This document shows, piece by piece, positions 1 to 10,055 of a DNA stretch of 64,000 nucleotides. Under the pieces are notes generated by a model. That model saw nothing but the letters and a program-made list of their open reading frames with translations. It searched no databases and had not been told where the DNA came from. Position 1 is the first letter of the stretch; each line of letters starts with the position of its first letter. This stretch comes from JACCZH01 sp963729445. GTDB lineage: Bacteria; Chloroflexota; Chloroflexia; Thermomicrobiales; CFX8. A program made the translations under genes and the position numbers. The stretch is taken from positions 496,001-560,000 of the forward strand of contig CAVSNU010000003.1 in NCBI GenBank assembly GCA_963729445.1, given 5' to 3'.

Positions 1-313
1 GATCCAACAGTGGCATATCGCAGGCAACAACCAGAACGTGATCGTGCCGCGCATGGAGCAGTGCCGTGGCGATGCCACCAAGCGTCCCGCTGCCAGGAAA
101 CGCATCGCCCACGACCGGTACGCCGAATTCATGGTAGGCAGGCCGGTCGCCGACTACATAGACGTCATCGCTCACGGCCGACACAGCCTGCAGCGCGCGC
201 GACAGCAACGCCACGCCGTCAAACTCAAGTAAGGCCTTGTCTGTTCCCATGCGCCGGCTCTGGCCCCCGGCGAGAACCGCAGCACTCACAGGCGCCGTTT
301 CGAACCTCTTCAT
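1..313 (-). CDS. mobA: Molybdenum cofactor guanylyltransferase MobA, N-terminal part (cut by window edge)
   Basis: The reverse strand from ATG at 313 reads 104 residues without a stop and runs off the left edge. Residues 14-26 read LAGGQSRRMGTDK, the nucleotide-binding signature of MobA-like transferases, and the fragment ends in an ACDMP segment that supplies a metal-binding Asp in this family. MobA adds GMP to molybdopterin to make the guanine dinucleotide cofactor. No strong ribosome binding site is visible, so the exact start is less certain than the identity. The C-terminal half lies outside the window. Another molybdopterin gene, moeA, lies about 8.5 kb away but not in the same operon. 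Confidence 0.9.
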   Translation of the reverse strand, partial: MKRFETAPVSAAVLAGGQSRRMGTDKALLEFDGVALLSRALQAVSAVSDDVYVVGDRPAYHEFGVPVVGDAFPGSGTLGGIATALLHARHDHVLVVACDMPLLD

Positions 314-490
314 TGCACGCCCAGCCATTCGTGGGTCCTACGAAAAACTCAACCGATTGTACTGGCATTTTCATGACCGCGGTTCTGATACAGTGCCCCT
401 TGATTTGTTAGACTTCGCGCAGACACGGTTGCGAATGAAAGGACGGCCCGGAATGAGTGGGCAGGCTCCAGATCAGGCGGCCAAGAGATA

Positions 491-520
491 AACACCCGGC
501 TTCGCGCCGCGGTGTTTTTT
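491..520 (+). terminator. Rho-independent terminator
   Basis: AACACC/GGTGTT arms with an inner CGGC/GCCG stem are followed by six T on the plus strand. The stretch 314-490 just before it has no convincing gene; a short AT-richer segment around 350-420 could be a promoter of a small transcript ending here, but no RNA family was recognised. Confidence 0.7.
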
Positions 521-627
521 GTTTGTGGTCGACTGTGTAGCAGTGTCCTCACCGCGCTGATCCCGACGTCGCGCACACGAGTGCCCGCGTGTGACGGGCG
601 TATCGCTCAGGCGAAAGGAGATCACCC

Positions 628-900
628 TTGAATTCAACGCTGATCAGCAAAGTGGAGAAAGCTCGCCGGTATGCCGAAGAGCCGGAACGGGTCCAGTTCA
701 ACTCATTCGACGTGACTTTCAACGGTGGCCACGACGACCACAATGTCACCTTACAGGGCACCGATTTCAAGTGCACCTGCCGCTTCTATGAAGTCCATGA
801 CACGTGCGCCCACGTCATGGCCATGCAACGCATTCTGCAGCCTATGCTCAGCGAAGAACAACGGACCGTCGGTGCTCCGCTTTCGCTGACGAGTCTATGA
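628..900 (+). CDS. SWIM zinc-finger protein, 90 aa
   Basis: Starts with TTG at 628 behind a clear AAAGGAGA ribosome binding site at 614-621. Residues near 50-65 carry CTC followed by CAH, which fits the CxCxnCxH SWIM zinc-finger pattern used for DNA or protein contact. There is almost nothing outside the finger, so this is a stand-alone SWIM protein and its partner is unknown. SWIM fingers usually occur in larger proteins, so it could be an adaptor. The following 130 bases hold only a small CCGCAG/CTGCGG hairpin without a T-run. Confidence 0.75.
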   Translation: MNSTLISKVEKARRYAEEPERVQFNSFDVTFNGGHDDHNVTLQGTDFKCTCRFYEVHDTCAHVMAMQRILQPMLSEEQRTVGAPLSLTSL

Positions 901-1033
901 CAGAGTAACTCGTAGGCCGCAGGAACTGCGGGTCTCTCGGAAGAAGCAATAACGACAACTGCCCGCTGTTCCTTGTCCTGATGATGAGAGACGTCGCGCC
1001 GACCGCCCGGACGAACCGCACGTGCCGGAAGCG

Positions 1034-1297
1034 TCAGTTTTGGCCGACGTGCGGCGCGCGGGACACGCGCTGACTGCTGCTGTATGGCAGCGTCACGATC
1101 GCCGGGTTACGGCCATCCGTGACGATTTCTCGAGCGTCCCAGAGCGTATCGCCCTGCTGGATATAACGGCGTACGAGCGGGACCGGCTGGTCCTGAAACT
1201 GGGGCCCGAACATGGGCGAAACCGCTCCGGCGCTGAGTTTGAGCGCAACGTAGTAGTGAATGAATGCGCGGTAGATTGAAGACCTCACGCTCAACAC
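1034..1297 (-). CDS. Hypothetical protein downstream of darA, 87 aa
   Basis: Not recognised. GTG at 1297 is preceded by AAGGGA that overlaps the darA stop, 15 bases away, which suggests translation from the same mRNA. The protein is mildly hydrophobic near the N-terminus and has a segment rich in Pro, Gln and Arg in the middle; no domain is evident. An open frame of similar length exists on the opposite strand, so coding status is uncertain. The ribosome binding site and its place in the darA unit are the main reasons to list it. Confidence 0.4.
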   Translation of the reverse strand: MLSVRSSIYRAFIHYYVALKLSAGAVSPMFGPQFQDQPVPLVRRYIQQGDTLWDAREIVTDGRNPAIVTLPYSSSQRVSRAPHVGQN

Positions 1298-1312
1298 TCG
1301 TGTGTCCCTTAA

Positions 1313-1642
1313 CTAGAAAACCCGCTCGAAATGGCTCACCGGCACGACAAACACCGTCGCACCTCCCACGAGTACCTCAACCTCTTGCGGAGGGTACCAG
1401 TCAGAATAATCGCCAATGAGCTCGGGACGGACCATTTCGGTTCGCTCGCGACAGTTCGCGGCAATCACCTCCAGTAACGACCCCACATCAGGATCCTCGA
1501 CGGCGCTCAGGATGGTCGTGTTGCCTGTGCGTAAGAAGCCGCCCGTACTTCCGATGACCGTAGCTCGAAACCCCGCTTGAACAACCGCGCGGACCAGCTT
1601 GTTGGCATCGTACTCCTGGACAATCGCGGCCACAAGTTTCAC
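1313..1642 (-). CDS. darA: Cyclic-di-AMP receptor DarA-like (PII-fold, DUF970)
   Basis: 109 residues starting MKLVAAIVQEYDANKL, with STGGFLRTGNTT near residues 32-43, the glycine-rich loop typical of the DarA/PstA/CdaA-receptor family. The length equals that of known family members. These trimeric PII-like proteins bind c-di-AMP and are thought to relay cell-wall or osmotic status; the output partner is not fixed in the family. The gene runs opposite to the creatininase-family gene, with a 100-bp gap between the two starts. An 87-residue unknown protein follows in the same direction. Confidence 0.85.
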   Translation of the reverse strand: MKLVAAIVQEYDANKLVRAVVQAGFRATVIGSTGGFLRTGNTTILSAVEDPDVGSLLEVIAANCRERTEMVRPELIGDYSDWYPPQEVEVLVGGATVFVVPVSHFERVF

Positions 1643-1742
1643 ACTTCTTGCCTTGTCTCCACATCGCGATCATCGTCACGGAAAAGCATACTTGAAGCTG
1701 ATGATTTCCGCGCCCAACAGGCGGCTTACCGATGGAGAGCAC

Positions 1743-2525
1743 GTGCCGGCTCACTGGCCCTTTCTGACGAGCATGACCTGGACTGAAGCAGCAGGAGTAC
1801 TTCAGAAACGTCCTGTCGGACTCTTGCCCGTTGGCGCAATCGAAGCGCACGGGACGCATCTGCCCCTCGATACCGACGTGATCATCGCAACGGGAACCGC
1901 TCGGACAGCGGCTTACCAACTGCGCGACCTCGGGGTCGATAGCCTCGTGCTACCTGCCGTTTCCTACTCGGTATCGTTCGCAGGGACATCCTTTCCAGGC
2001 ACCTCCCCGGTAGACGCCGCTGTATTTGAAGACTACCTGACCAGTCTCCTGCAGAACCTGGCTCCTCAGGGGTATCGGGCGATCGTCCTCTGCAACGCTC
2101 ATCTCGAGCCAGCCCACGTCGAGAAGGTGCAGTCGGCATGCAAGCGAGCGGAGGGATCAACTGGATTACCCATCCGGTCACCAGATCAACGCTCGCCGGA
2201 GTTGGCACGCAGGCTAAGTGCCGAGTTCCAGGCGGGTGCGCGTCACGCCGGCGCCTATGAAACATCCATCCTTATGGCCGAGAAACCAGAGGTAGTACGA
2301 TTCGACATCCTGAAGAGTCTCCCGCCCGTCTGGATCGACTTGCCGGCTCGCCTTCGAGAAGGAGCACGCACGTTCGCCGACGCAGGCGCGGACATGGGTT
2401 ACTTCGGAGATCCGGCGCGAGCGTCAGTTGACGAGGGAAAACGCATGCTGGCTGCCCTGGCAGACATGGTGATCGAGGTCTGTCGAGAGACAGGTGTGCT
2501 GGACCCGAATGTTCAGGCGTCCTGA
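1743..2525 (+). CDS. Creatininase-family metal-dependent amidohydrolase
   Basis: The segment GAIEAHGTHLPLDTD carries the Glu/His/Asp metal ligands of creatininase and MftE-like hydrolases, and HAGAYETS near residue 165 is the second signature. The usual NGHGGN loop is NAHLEPAH here, a variant that keeps the His. GTG at 1743 is preceded by GGAGAG, giving 260 residues, which fits the family; a longer reading frame to 1599 would overlap darA and has no ribosome site. Substrate unknown: creatinine, a ring amide or a modified peptide are all possible. It converges with rmd, and the two 3' ends overlap by 13 bases. Confidence 0.8.
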   Translation: MPAHWPFLTSMTWTEAAGVLQKRPVGLLPVGAIEAHGTHLPLDTDVIIATGTARTAAYQLRDLGVDSLVLPAVSYSVSFAGTSFPGTSPVDAAVFEDYLTSLLQNLAPQGYRAIVLCNAHLEPAHVEKVQSACKRAEGSTGLPIRSPDQRSPELARRLSAEFQAGARHAGAYETSILMAEKPEVVRFDILKSLPPVWIDLPARLREGARTFADAGADMGYFGDPARASVDEGKRMLAALADMVIEVCRETGVLDPNVQAS

Positions 2526-3478
2526 CGGGTGAGCTCATTCCGCCAGTAGTTGAGGGTGTCCCGGAGCGACTCCTCGATCGCGATCTGAGGCTTCCAGCCG
2601 CTCACCGCATGGAATTTGCCGGCGTCTCCCACCAATACCGGCACGTCTGAGGGGCGCATCCTGGCCGGATCCTGGTGTACCTGGATCGGCACGCGCGCCA
2701 AACCGATGAGCATCTCCAGTAAGGAGCCCACCTGCCGGGCGACGCCGGATGCGATGTTATACGCCTCGCCCGGCCGCGCCTTCTCGAGGGCGAGCCGATA
2801 CGCCCGCACGACGTCACGGACGTCACAGAAATCCCGCTCGGAGGTCAGGTCGCCGGTCAGGACCGTCGGCTCGATCTGTCCCAGCTCTGCCTGGGCGATC
2901 TGACGCGCAAAACTGCTCAACACGAATCGATCGCTCTGACCGGGACCGAAGTGATTGAACGGCCGCAGCCGGACCATCTTCATCCCGTACGTCTTGAAAT
3001 ACTGGTAGCCGAGCATGTCCTGGGCGATCTTCGACACTGCGTAGGGATTCCCCGGGCGAAACGGCTGTTCCTCATTCAGGGGCATTTCGTGCGGCTGGGC
3101 GAAGCCGTACACTTCCGCCGAACCGATGACCAGGAACACAGGATCGATCCCGGCGCTTCTACAGGCCTCGCTGAGGTTAACCTGTCCTACCGCGTTATTG
3201 ACGATCGTGTCTGCTGGAGAGGCAAGCGCCTGGGGCACATAACTCTGCGCTGCGAGATGAACGATGTAGTCGGGCCGGTAACGAGCGACAGTGCGCTCCA
3301 CCAGCCCTCGATCCTGGAGATCGCAGGCGAGCATCCGAGCGCGCCCCAGGGAGGGTGACGTGCGTCGCCCGAGCCCAACGATGCTCCACGTCGTCTCGCG
3401 CTCAAGCTCAGCAAGGAGGTGCCGGCCAACGAACCCACCCGTACCGGTGATCATCACGACCGGTTCGCCGGCAGCCAC
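2513..3478 (-). CDS. rmd: GDP-4-dehydro-6-deoxy-D-mannose reductase-like epimerase (extended SDR)
   Basis: 321 residues with N-terminal TGTGGFVG (Rossmann NAD(P) loop), GSAEVYG and YAVSK (catalytic Tyr/Lys), and RPFNHFGPGQSDRFV plus ERDFCDVRDVVRAY, which are particularly characteristic of the Rmd reductase/GDP-mannose 4,6-dehydratase branch. The enzyme would make GDP-D-rhamnose or a related GDP-deoxyhexose for surface glycans. No gmd gene lies beside it, so a dehydratase must be encoded elsewhere. It is the last gene of the leftward block, 15 bases after metK. A different sugar specificity within the family is possible. Confidence 0.8.
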   Translation of the reverse strand: MAAGEPVVMITGTGGFVGRHLLAELERETTWSIVGLGRRTSPSLGRARMLACDLQDRGLVERTVARYRPDYIVHLAAQSYVPQALASPADTIVNNAVGQVNLSEACRSAGIDPVFLVIGSAEVYGFAQPHEMPLNEEQPFRPGNPYAVSKIAQDMLGYQYFKTYGMKMVRLRPFNHFGPGQSDRFVLSSFARQIAQAELGQIEPTVLTGDLTSERDFCDVRDVVRAYRLALEKARPGEAYNIASGVARQVGSLLEMLIGLARVPIQVHQDPARMRPSDVPVLVGDAGKFHAVSGWKPQIAIEESLRDTLNYWRNELTRQDA

Positions 3479-3493
3479 CTCTCTGGAACCTGC

Positions 3494-4717
<1,224 letters not shown>

Positions 4718-4762
4718 ACCAATACCTCTCACGTCGGACGACGAAGCGCGCCCGCCTCCGTC

Positions 4763-6037
4763 TTAGGTGCCTTGCTCCCACGATTCCATGTAGTTCTGCT
4801 GTTCGTCGGTGAGCGTGTCGATCTCGATCCCCATGCTCTCAAGCTTCAGCTTCGCGATGTGCTGGTCGATCTCCGTTGGTACGTCGTAGACACTCTTCTC
4901 GAGCGTGCCCTTCGACTGCACCAGGTACGAGCATGCCAGCGCCTGGTTTGCGAACGACATGTCCATCACGCTCGCCGGATGCCCCTCGGCCGCGGCAAGG
5001 TTGATCAACCGGCCGTCGCCGAGCACGATGATGCGCTTGTCAGAGCTCACCTGGAACTCCTCGACGAACGGGCGCAGCTCCCTGCGACCTTCGCCGGCCA
5101 TCTCTTCCAGCGCAGCGATATTGATCTCGGAGTTGAAGTGTCCGGAGTTGGCGACGATCGCGCCATCCTTCATGTTGTCGAAGTGGTCACGGTCGATCAC
5201 GTTGATGTTGCCCGTTGCCGTGACGAAGATGTCGCCCTCGGCCGCCGCGCGCTCCATCGTTGTTACGGCGAAACCATCCATCGCTGCTTCGAGCGCTCGT
5301 GTCGGGTTGATCTCGGTAACGATAACCCTGGAGCCCATTCCGCGCGCGCGCATCGCGATGCCCTTGCCACACCAACCGTACCCGGCGACTACCATCGTCT
5401 TGCCGGCCAGCAGGATATTGGTCGCGCGCATAATGCCGTCGAGCGTTGATTGGCCGGTGCCATAGCGATTGTCGAAGAAGTGCTTCGTCTCGGCGTCATT
5501 GACCGCAACCACCGGGAACTCCAGGACATTCTGGCGTTCCATCGACCGCATGCGCACGACACCAGTCGTGGTTTCCTCAGTCGCGCCAATCATGCCGTCG
5601 AGCGCGTCACGCCGGGCACGATGCAGCGTGCTTACGACGTCCGCGCCATCGTCGATAACGATATGTGGCTTGTGGTCGATCGCCTGGTTAAGGTGCCGGT
5701 AATACGTCTCCGAATCCTCGCCCTTGATAGCGAAGACCCCGATGCCTTCCTCAACGAGTGCGGCAGCCACGTCGTCTTGGGTGGACAGCGGGTTGCTGGC
5801 GCAAATCACTGCGTCTGCCCCGCCCGCCCGTAACGTGAGTGCAAGATTGGCGGTTTCCGTCGTGACATGGACACAGGCAACGATCCGGATACCGGCGAAC
5901 GGCTGATCGCGCTCGAATCGCTCGCGGATCAACGCGAGAACAGGCATCTCCCGGGCGGCCCAGCTAATGCGTCGATGGCCGGCTGCCGCCAGCGACCGAT
6001 CGGCAATGTCATACGAAAGCTGCTCGACATCGGCCAT
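4763..6037 (-). CDS. ahcY: Adenosylhomocysteinase
   Basis: 424 residues. The NAD loop is GYGWCGKG, and VHVTTETANLALTLRAGGADA and EGHPASVMDMSFANQAL match the substrate and cofactor regions; the length is that of the shorter bacterial form lacking the insert. It splits S-adenosylhomocysteine into homocysteine and adenosine, relieving product inhibition of methyltransferases. AAGGAG precedes the ATG. It lies between the PfkB-type adenosine kinase and metK, so adenosine removal and SAM regeneration are linked in one transcript. No SAH or SAM riboswitch was seen in the short gaps. Confidence 0.97.
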   Translation of the reverse strand: MADVEQLSYDIADRSLAAAGHRRISWAAREMPVLALIRERFERDQPFAGIRIVACVHVTTETANLALTLRAGGADAVICASNPLSTQDDVAAALVEEGIGVFAIKGEDSETYYRHLNQAIDHKPHIVIDDGADVVSTLHRARRDALDGMIGATEETTTGVVRMRSMERQNVLEFPVVAVNDAETKHFFDNRYGTGQSTLDGIMRATNILLAGKTMVVAGYGWCGKGIAMRARGMGSRVIVTEINPTRALEAAMDGFAVTTMERAAAEGDIFVTATGNINVIDRDHFDNMKDGAIVANSGHFNSEINIAALEEMAGEGRRELRPFVEEFQVSSDKRIIVLGDGRLINLAAAEGHPASVMDMSFANQALACSYLVQSKGTLEKSVYDVPTEIDQHIAKLKLESMGIEIDTLTDEQQNYMESWEQGT

Positions 6038-6070
6038 TCAATAACTCCTTCTTCTCGTTCGTTTGCATTA

Positions 6071-7036
6071 CTACCGCTGCGAAAAAATACGCGCGACAGC
6101 ATCAGCATAATCAGGGAATATTTTTGCGAATCGTCTGACAAACTCTTCATGGGTGTAGCTGTGACTCTGGGTTCCCTTCACTTCAACCACATAGGTTGCC
6201 GCCAGCGAGCCTATGCGTCCGGCGGCATCCAGGGGAAGCCCATTCTCAAGCCCGGCCAACAAGCCCGCCCGATACCCGTCGCCTGCCCCTGTCGGGTCGA
6301 CCACCTGATCGGGACGGGCGGCCGGTATCTCAATTCTCTGGCCCTCATGGTGAATGGTCGATCCCATCTCACCAAGTGTCACGACGACGATCGGGCATGA
6401 CGCGAGCAGCTGCTCCTGGCTGAGATCCGTTTTCTCTGCAATCATCGCAAATTCATAGTCGTTGCCAATCAGAATGTGTGCGCCTTCAATACCTTTGCGT
6501 AAGGCGTCCGGCGAAAGCGCCACGATCTGCTGGCCCGGATCGAACATGTATGGCGTCTTGCTCTCGGTAAGCTCCCGGACATGACGCTCCATGGCCTCAG
6601 GCGCGGTAGGCGACACGACTCCCATCGTCACGCCGTCGATATACTCACCAAGCCCAACCTCACCTGCTCGGCCCATCGCGCCCGGATAGAACCCGGTGAT
6701 CTGGTTGTCAGCTCGATCGGTGGTGATGAAGGCGCTAGCCGTCAATTCCTGATCGATAACCCAGATCGCCCCGGTGTCGACTCCGGCGTCATCGAGTGCC
6801 TGCCGGTAGCTCTCAAAATCGCTGCCAACGGGTGCGACGATCTTACAGCGCTGACCGAGCAATCCCAGGCTGTAACCTATGTTGCCGGAGACGCCGCCGC
6901 GAAACTTCTCAAGCGAGTCGACCAGGAACGAGACATTCAGAATGTGCAGTTTATCGGGCAGGATGTGGTCTTCAAAATAGCCCGGGAAGATCATGATGTG
7001 ATCGAATGCCAGCGATCCGGATAAGAGTACCGTCAC
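6071..7036 (-). CDS. PfkB-family sugar/nucleoside kinase, probable adenosine kinase
   Basis: 321 residues of the ribokinase/PfkB fold: GGVSGNIGYSLGLLG near residue 45 (first signature) and DPTGAGDGYRAGLLAG near residue 255 with the catalytic Asp. Position just upstream of ahcY suggests adenosine as substrate, completing adenosine salvage from SAH hydrolysis; this assignment is from context. Start GTG at 7036 is chosen because GGAG lies eight bases upstream and the protein then begins directly with the first beta strand; a longer frame to 7096 adds an unrelated Arg-rich tail. Confidence 0.8.
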   Translation of the reverse strand: MTVLLSGSLAFDHIMIFPGYFEDHILPDKLHILNVSFLVDSLEKFRGGVSGNIGYSLGLLGQRCKIVAPVGSDFESYRQALDDAGVDTGAIWVIDQELTASAFITTDRADNQITGFYPGAMGRAGEVGLGEYIDGVTMGVVSPTAPEAMERHVRELTESKTPYMFDPGQQIVALSPDALRKGIEGAHILIGNDYEFAMIAEKTDLSQEQLLASCPIVVVTLGEMGSTIHHEGQRIEIPAARPDQVVDPTGAGDGYRAGLLAGLENGLPLDAAGRIGSLAATYVVEVKGTQSHSYTHEEFVRRFAKIFPDYADAVARIFSQR

Positions 7037-7133
7037 GTGTGTTGCTCCGCGTCTGTCTGGTCGCAATTGCGCAAGTGCAGGCCAACCTTGGGCCAACGGA
7101 CACTATAACACGGCGGCAACGCCCAATCCCGGG

Positions 7134-8786
7134 CTACACCGCGCCGACGTCCAGTAAGGCTAAGCGTGCCATCTCGCGATCGATGCCTGTCTGGGATTCA
7201 ACGCCACCATCCACGGCCGGAAGAATCCAGTGCAGCGAACCATCGATATTCTTCTTGTCATGCGACATCAGTTCCAGAATGCGCGTGGCATCCCCTTCGA
7301 GCTTCGTCGGTAGCCCGGCTGCTGCGATGAGTCGTTCGAGACGATCCACCCACCGGCCATCAACCCGCTCCAGATGCAGCGCGATCCGCGACGCAACCAG
7401 CATCCCCAGCGCAACTGCCTCACCATGCCGGTAGCGATAGCCGTTCGCCTCGATCGCCTGCCCAGCCGTGTGTCCGAAATTGAGGATCATGCGCAGGCCA
7501 CTCTCGCGCTCGTCGGCAAGCACGACGGAGTGCTTGATACCGACGTTCAACGAGAGGACTTGTGTGATTTCCTCGCCTGGAATCGAATGTAGCGATTCCA
7601 GCCGTTCCAGCAACACCCGCAAAGTCGAACCACCCAATGGTGTGCTGGGCTGGATAATCGAGTGCTTGATCACCTCGGCCATACCTGACGCAAACTCTTC
7701 ATCCGGCAACGTGCCGAGGAAATCAGGGTCTATCAACACCAGCCCGGGCTGGTAGAAAGCACCAACCTGGTTCTTCCCTGCACCGGTGTTGATCGCCGTC
7801 TTCCCACCTACACTGGAATCAACCATCGAGAGCAAGGATGTCGGCATCTGAATCAATGAAAGTCCTCGCAGGCAGACACTGGCGACGAAACCGGCGAGAT
7901 CCCCCACGACTCCGCCACCCAGCGCCACCACCAGATCTCTACGGGTAACGCCTGACGCGGTCATCTCCTGACAGAGTCGCTCCACCTGACTGAAGCTCTT
8001 ACTCGTCTCACCGGCTGGAACAACGAGCTGGCTGACCTCAAAACCGCCATCGCGAAAGACATCTGCAACGCTTCCGGCCCAGTGACGAGCAACGTTCTCG
8101 TCCGTAACGAGCCAGACCTTTCGAGCACGCGGCCAGCGCTGGTGGGCGCGCTTGGCTGCATCCGTCGTGATGCCTGAACCAATGTAGATGTCGGATCGGC
8201 CGGTCACGGTGGGAAGGCTAAATCGCGGAATGACGTTCGCTCCCGCTTGCTCAGTGAGGAACCTCAGCACGCTGGCTTGCACGTCGGCTGGCGAAAGACC
8301 TTCTGTCTCAACCACATGATCGGCCTGGGCGTACAACGGACCACGTACCGCAAGCTGCTGTTGGAGTCTCACGATAGGGTCACCCGCCAGCAGCGGGCGA
8401 ACCGCGCTGGCCGAGTCGCCACCAAGCTGCTTCTCAATCCGCGTTGCCAATGTCTCCGGCGCTGCCTTGAGAGCGATTACCGCACTTCCAGGCCGGAAGG
8501 TCGTCCAGTTCTCCGGCTTGAGAACGATCCCGCCGCCGGTCGCAATAACGGCACACTGCGTTGCACAGGCTTCCGCCAATACCTCAGACTCAATTGCCCG
8601 GAAGGCGGCTTCTCCGAAGCGAGCGAAGAACTCGAAAACCGGCATCCCGGCGCGCTCTTCGACCATCACATCGGTATCCAGCGCGCGGTAGCCGAGCGCA
8701 TGCGCAAGCCGTCCCGCGAGCTCGGACTTGCCGGATCCGCTCGGACCAATCAGGACAATTCGATCGGGGAGATTCGAGACGCTCAA
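7134..8786 (-). CDS. aroKB: Bifunctional shikimate kinase / 3-dehydroquinate synthase
   Basis: 550 residues with two enzymes in one chain. Residues 1-170 are shikimate kinase: GPSGSGKSE Walker A, DTD, and GGGIVLKPENW. Residues from about 190 are dehydroquinate synthase: VALGGGVVGDLAGFVAS, SSVGGKTAINTGAGKNQVGAF and later His residues that hold Zn/Co. The two steps are not consecutive in the pathway (steps 2 and 5), so the fusion probably serves co-expression. Start is TTG at 8786, touching the moeA stop, so translation is probably coupled. It is part of the leftward block with mdh and moeA. Confidence 0.93.
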   Translation of the reverse strand: MSVSNLPDRIVLIGPSGSGKSELAGRLAHALGYRALDTDVMVEERAGMPVFEFFARFGEAAFRAIESEVLAEACATQCAVIATGGGIVLKPENWTTFRPGSAVIALKAAPETLATRIEKQLGGDSASAVRPLLAGDPIVRLQQQLAVRGPLYAQADHVVETEGLSPADVQASVLRFLTEQAGANVIPRFSLPTVTGRSDIYIGSGITTDAAKRAHQRWPRARKVWLVTDENVARHWAGSVADVFRDGGFEVSQLVVPAGETSKSFSQVERLCQEMTASGVTRRDLVVALGGGVVGDLAGFVASVCLRGLSLIQMPTSLLSMVDSSVGGKTAINTGAGKNQVGAFYQPGLVLIDPDFLGTLPDEEFASGMAEVIKHSIIQPSTPLGGSTLRVLLERLESLHSIPGEEITQVLSLNVGIKHSVVLADERESGLRMILNFGHTAGQAIEANGYRYRHGEAVALGMLVASRIALHLERVDGRWVDRLERLIAAAGLPTKLEGDATRILELMSHDKKNIDGSLHWILPAVDGGVESQTGIDREMARLALLDVGAV

Positions 8787-8787
8787 C

Positions 8788-10042
8788 CTAGATCCCTTCG
8801 TCAGGAAGCTGGACCGTCATCATCGTGCCCGCCTCGACAACGTCGCAGGTCTCTGGCACGACAAGAAAGCAGTTGGATTGGACCACGGCACTCAAAATCG
8901 CCGCGCCCTGGGTGCCGGTCGTGCGCACTTCATATCCGTCGTCACGACGGGTGAGAATACCGCGCACGTAGTGTCTACGCTTACCGTAGTTCTCGATCCT
9001 CTCGACGAGTCTGGCAGTTCTCTCCGGGATGGTGACGTCTTTTCGGCCCAGCATCTTCAGCATCGCAGGCCGGCCGAACTGTTCGAATGACACGAGTGCA
9101 GCGGCTGGATTGCCCGGCAACCCCAGCAGCGGCGTCGTGCTAATGGTCCCGAACGCCAGAGGCTTGCCCGGCTTCATTCTCACTTGCCAGATGTCAATCG
9201 AGCCCTCAGAGCGCAGGACATCCTTCACCATGTCGTAGTCGCCGAGTGAAACTCCACCCGACGTGACGTACAGATCGGGTGCGATCCCCGCGTCAAGCTT
9301 GGAGCGCAGATCCTCGCTCGTGTCGCGTGCCACCCCGAGCAGGATTGGTTCGCCGCCGTACCGCTTCACCATCGCTGCAATTGTGTAGGAGTTGCTGTTA
9401 CGTATCTGGCCCTGAGAGAGCGTCTCGCCGATGTCAACCACCTCGTCGCCGGTGGACAGGATCGCGACCCGGGGCCGCCGGTGGACAGCGACCGTCGCTT
9501 CATTCAACGACGCAAGCACACCGATTTCCGCGGGCCTGAGACGCGTACCTGCGCGGATGGCGACGCTCCCTGCCTGGATGTCTTCCCCTGGCTCGCGCAC
9601 ATTTTCGTGCGCTCGCATCGGCCGACGAAGAGTGATGAGCGCGCTAGCAGAATCGCGGGTCGAGCTCATCGGTCTCCTCGAACCGCACCACTGTATCGGC
9701 GCCGGCCGGCAAGGGTGCTCCGGTCATGATCCGGATCGCTTCGCCTGTGGAGACACCCCGCCCTGGAACCGTGCCCGCGGCGACGGTGCCTACGACGCGC
9801 AATGACGTCGGTGCGGATTGCGTATCCTCGGCGCGCACGGCGTAGCCGTCCATCGCTGAATTGCGAAACGGCGGGACATTCTCACTGGCAATCACATCCG
9901 CCGCCAGGACCATACCCACCGCTTCAATGAGCGCAACCCGCTCGGCTTCAAGTGGTGAAAAGTAGCCCAGAATGCGCTGGAGAGCGTCATCCACGCTCAC
10001 CATCGCATCAGGGTCTTCCCATTCCCGCCTGGTTTCAGTCAC
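8788..10042 (-). CDS. moeA: Molybdopterin molybdenumtransferase MoeA (one frameshift in this sequence)
   Basis: The N-terminal part (10042 to about 9655) carries PPFRNSAMDGYAVRAED and GEAIRIMTGAPLPAGADTVVRFEE; the C-terminal part (from about 9669 to 8788) carries LSTGDEVV, TSGGVSLGDYDMVKDV, KPGKPLAFG and LPGNPAAALVSF. Together they make a full-length MoeA, which inserts molybdate into adenylylated molybdopterin. The frames differ by +1; removing one C from the CCC near 9655 joins them seamlessly, as E-L-D-R-D-S. The join is therefore read as a one-base insertion, probably a sequence error, rather than two genes. It lies 13 bases after mdh. Confidence 0.9.
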
Positions 10043-10055
10043 GGTGTCCCAGTCG

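Noticed and set aside
380..520. Known small RNA (SRP, 6S or RNase P) ending at the 491-520 terminator
   Set aside because: None of the conserved cores of these RNAs is visible; only the terminator is supported.
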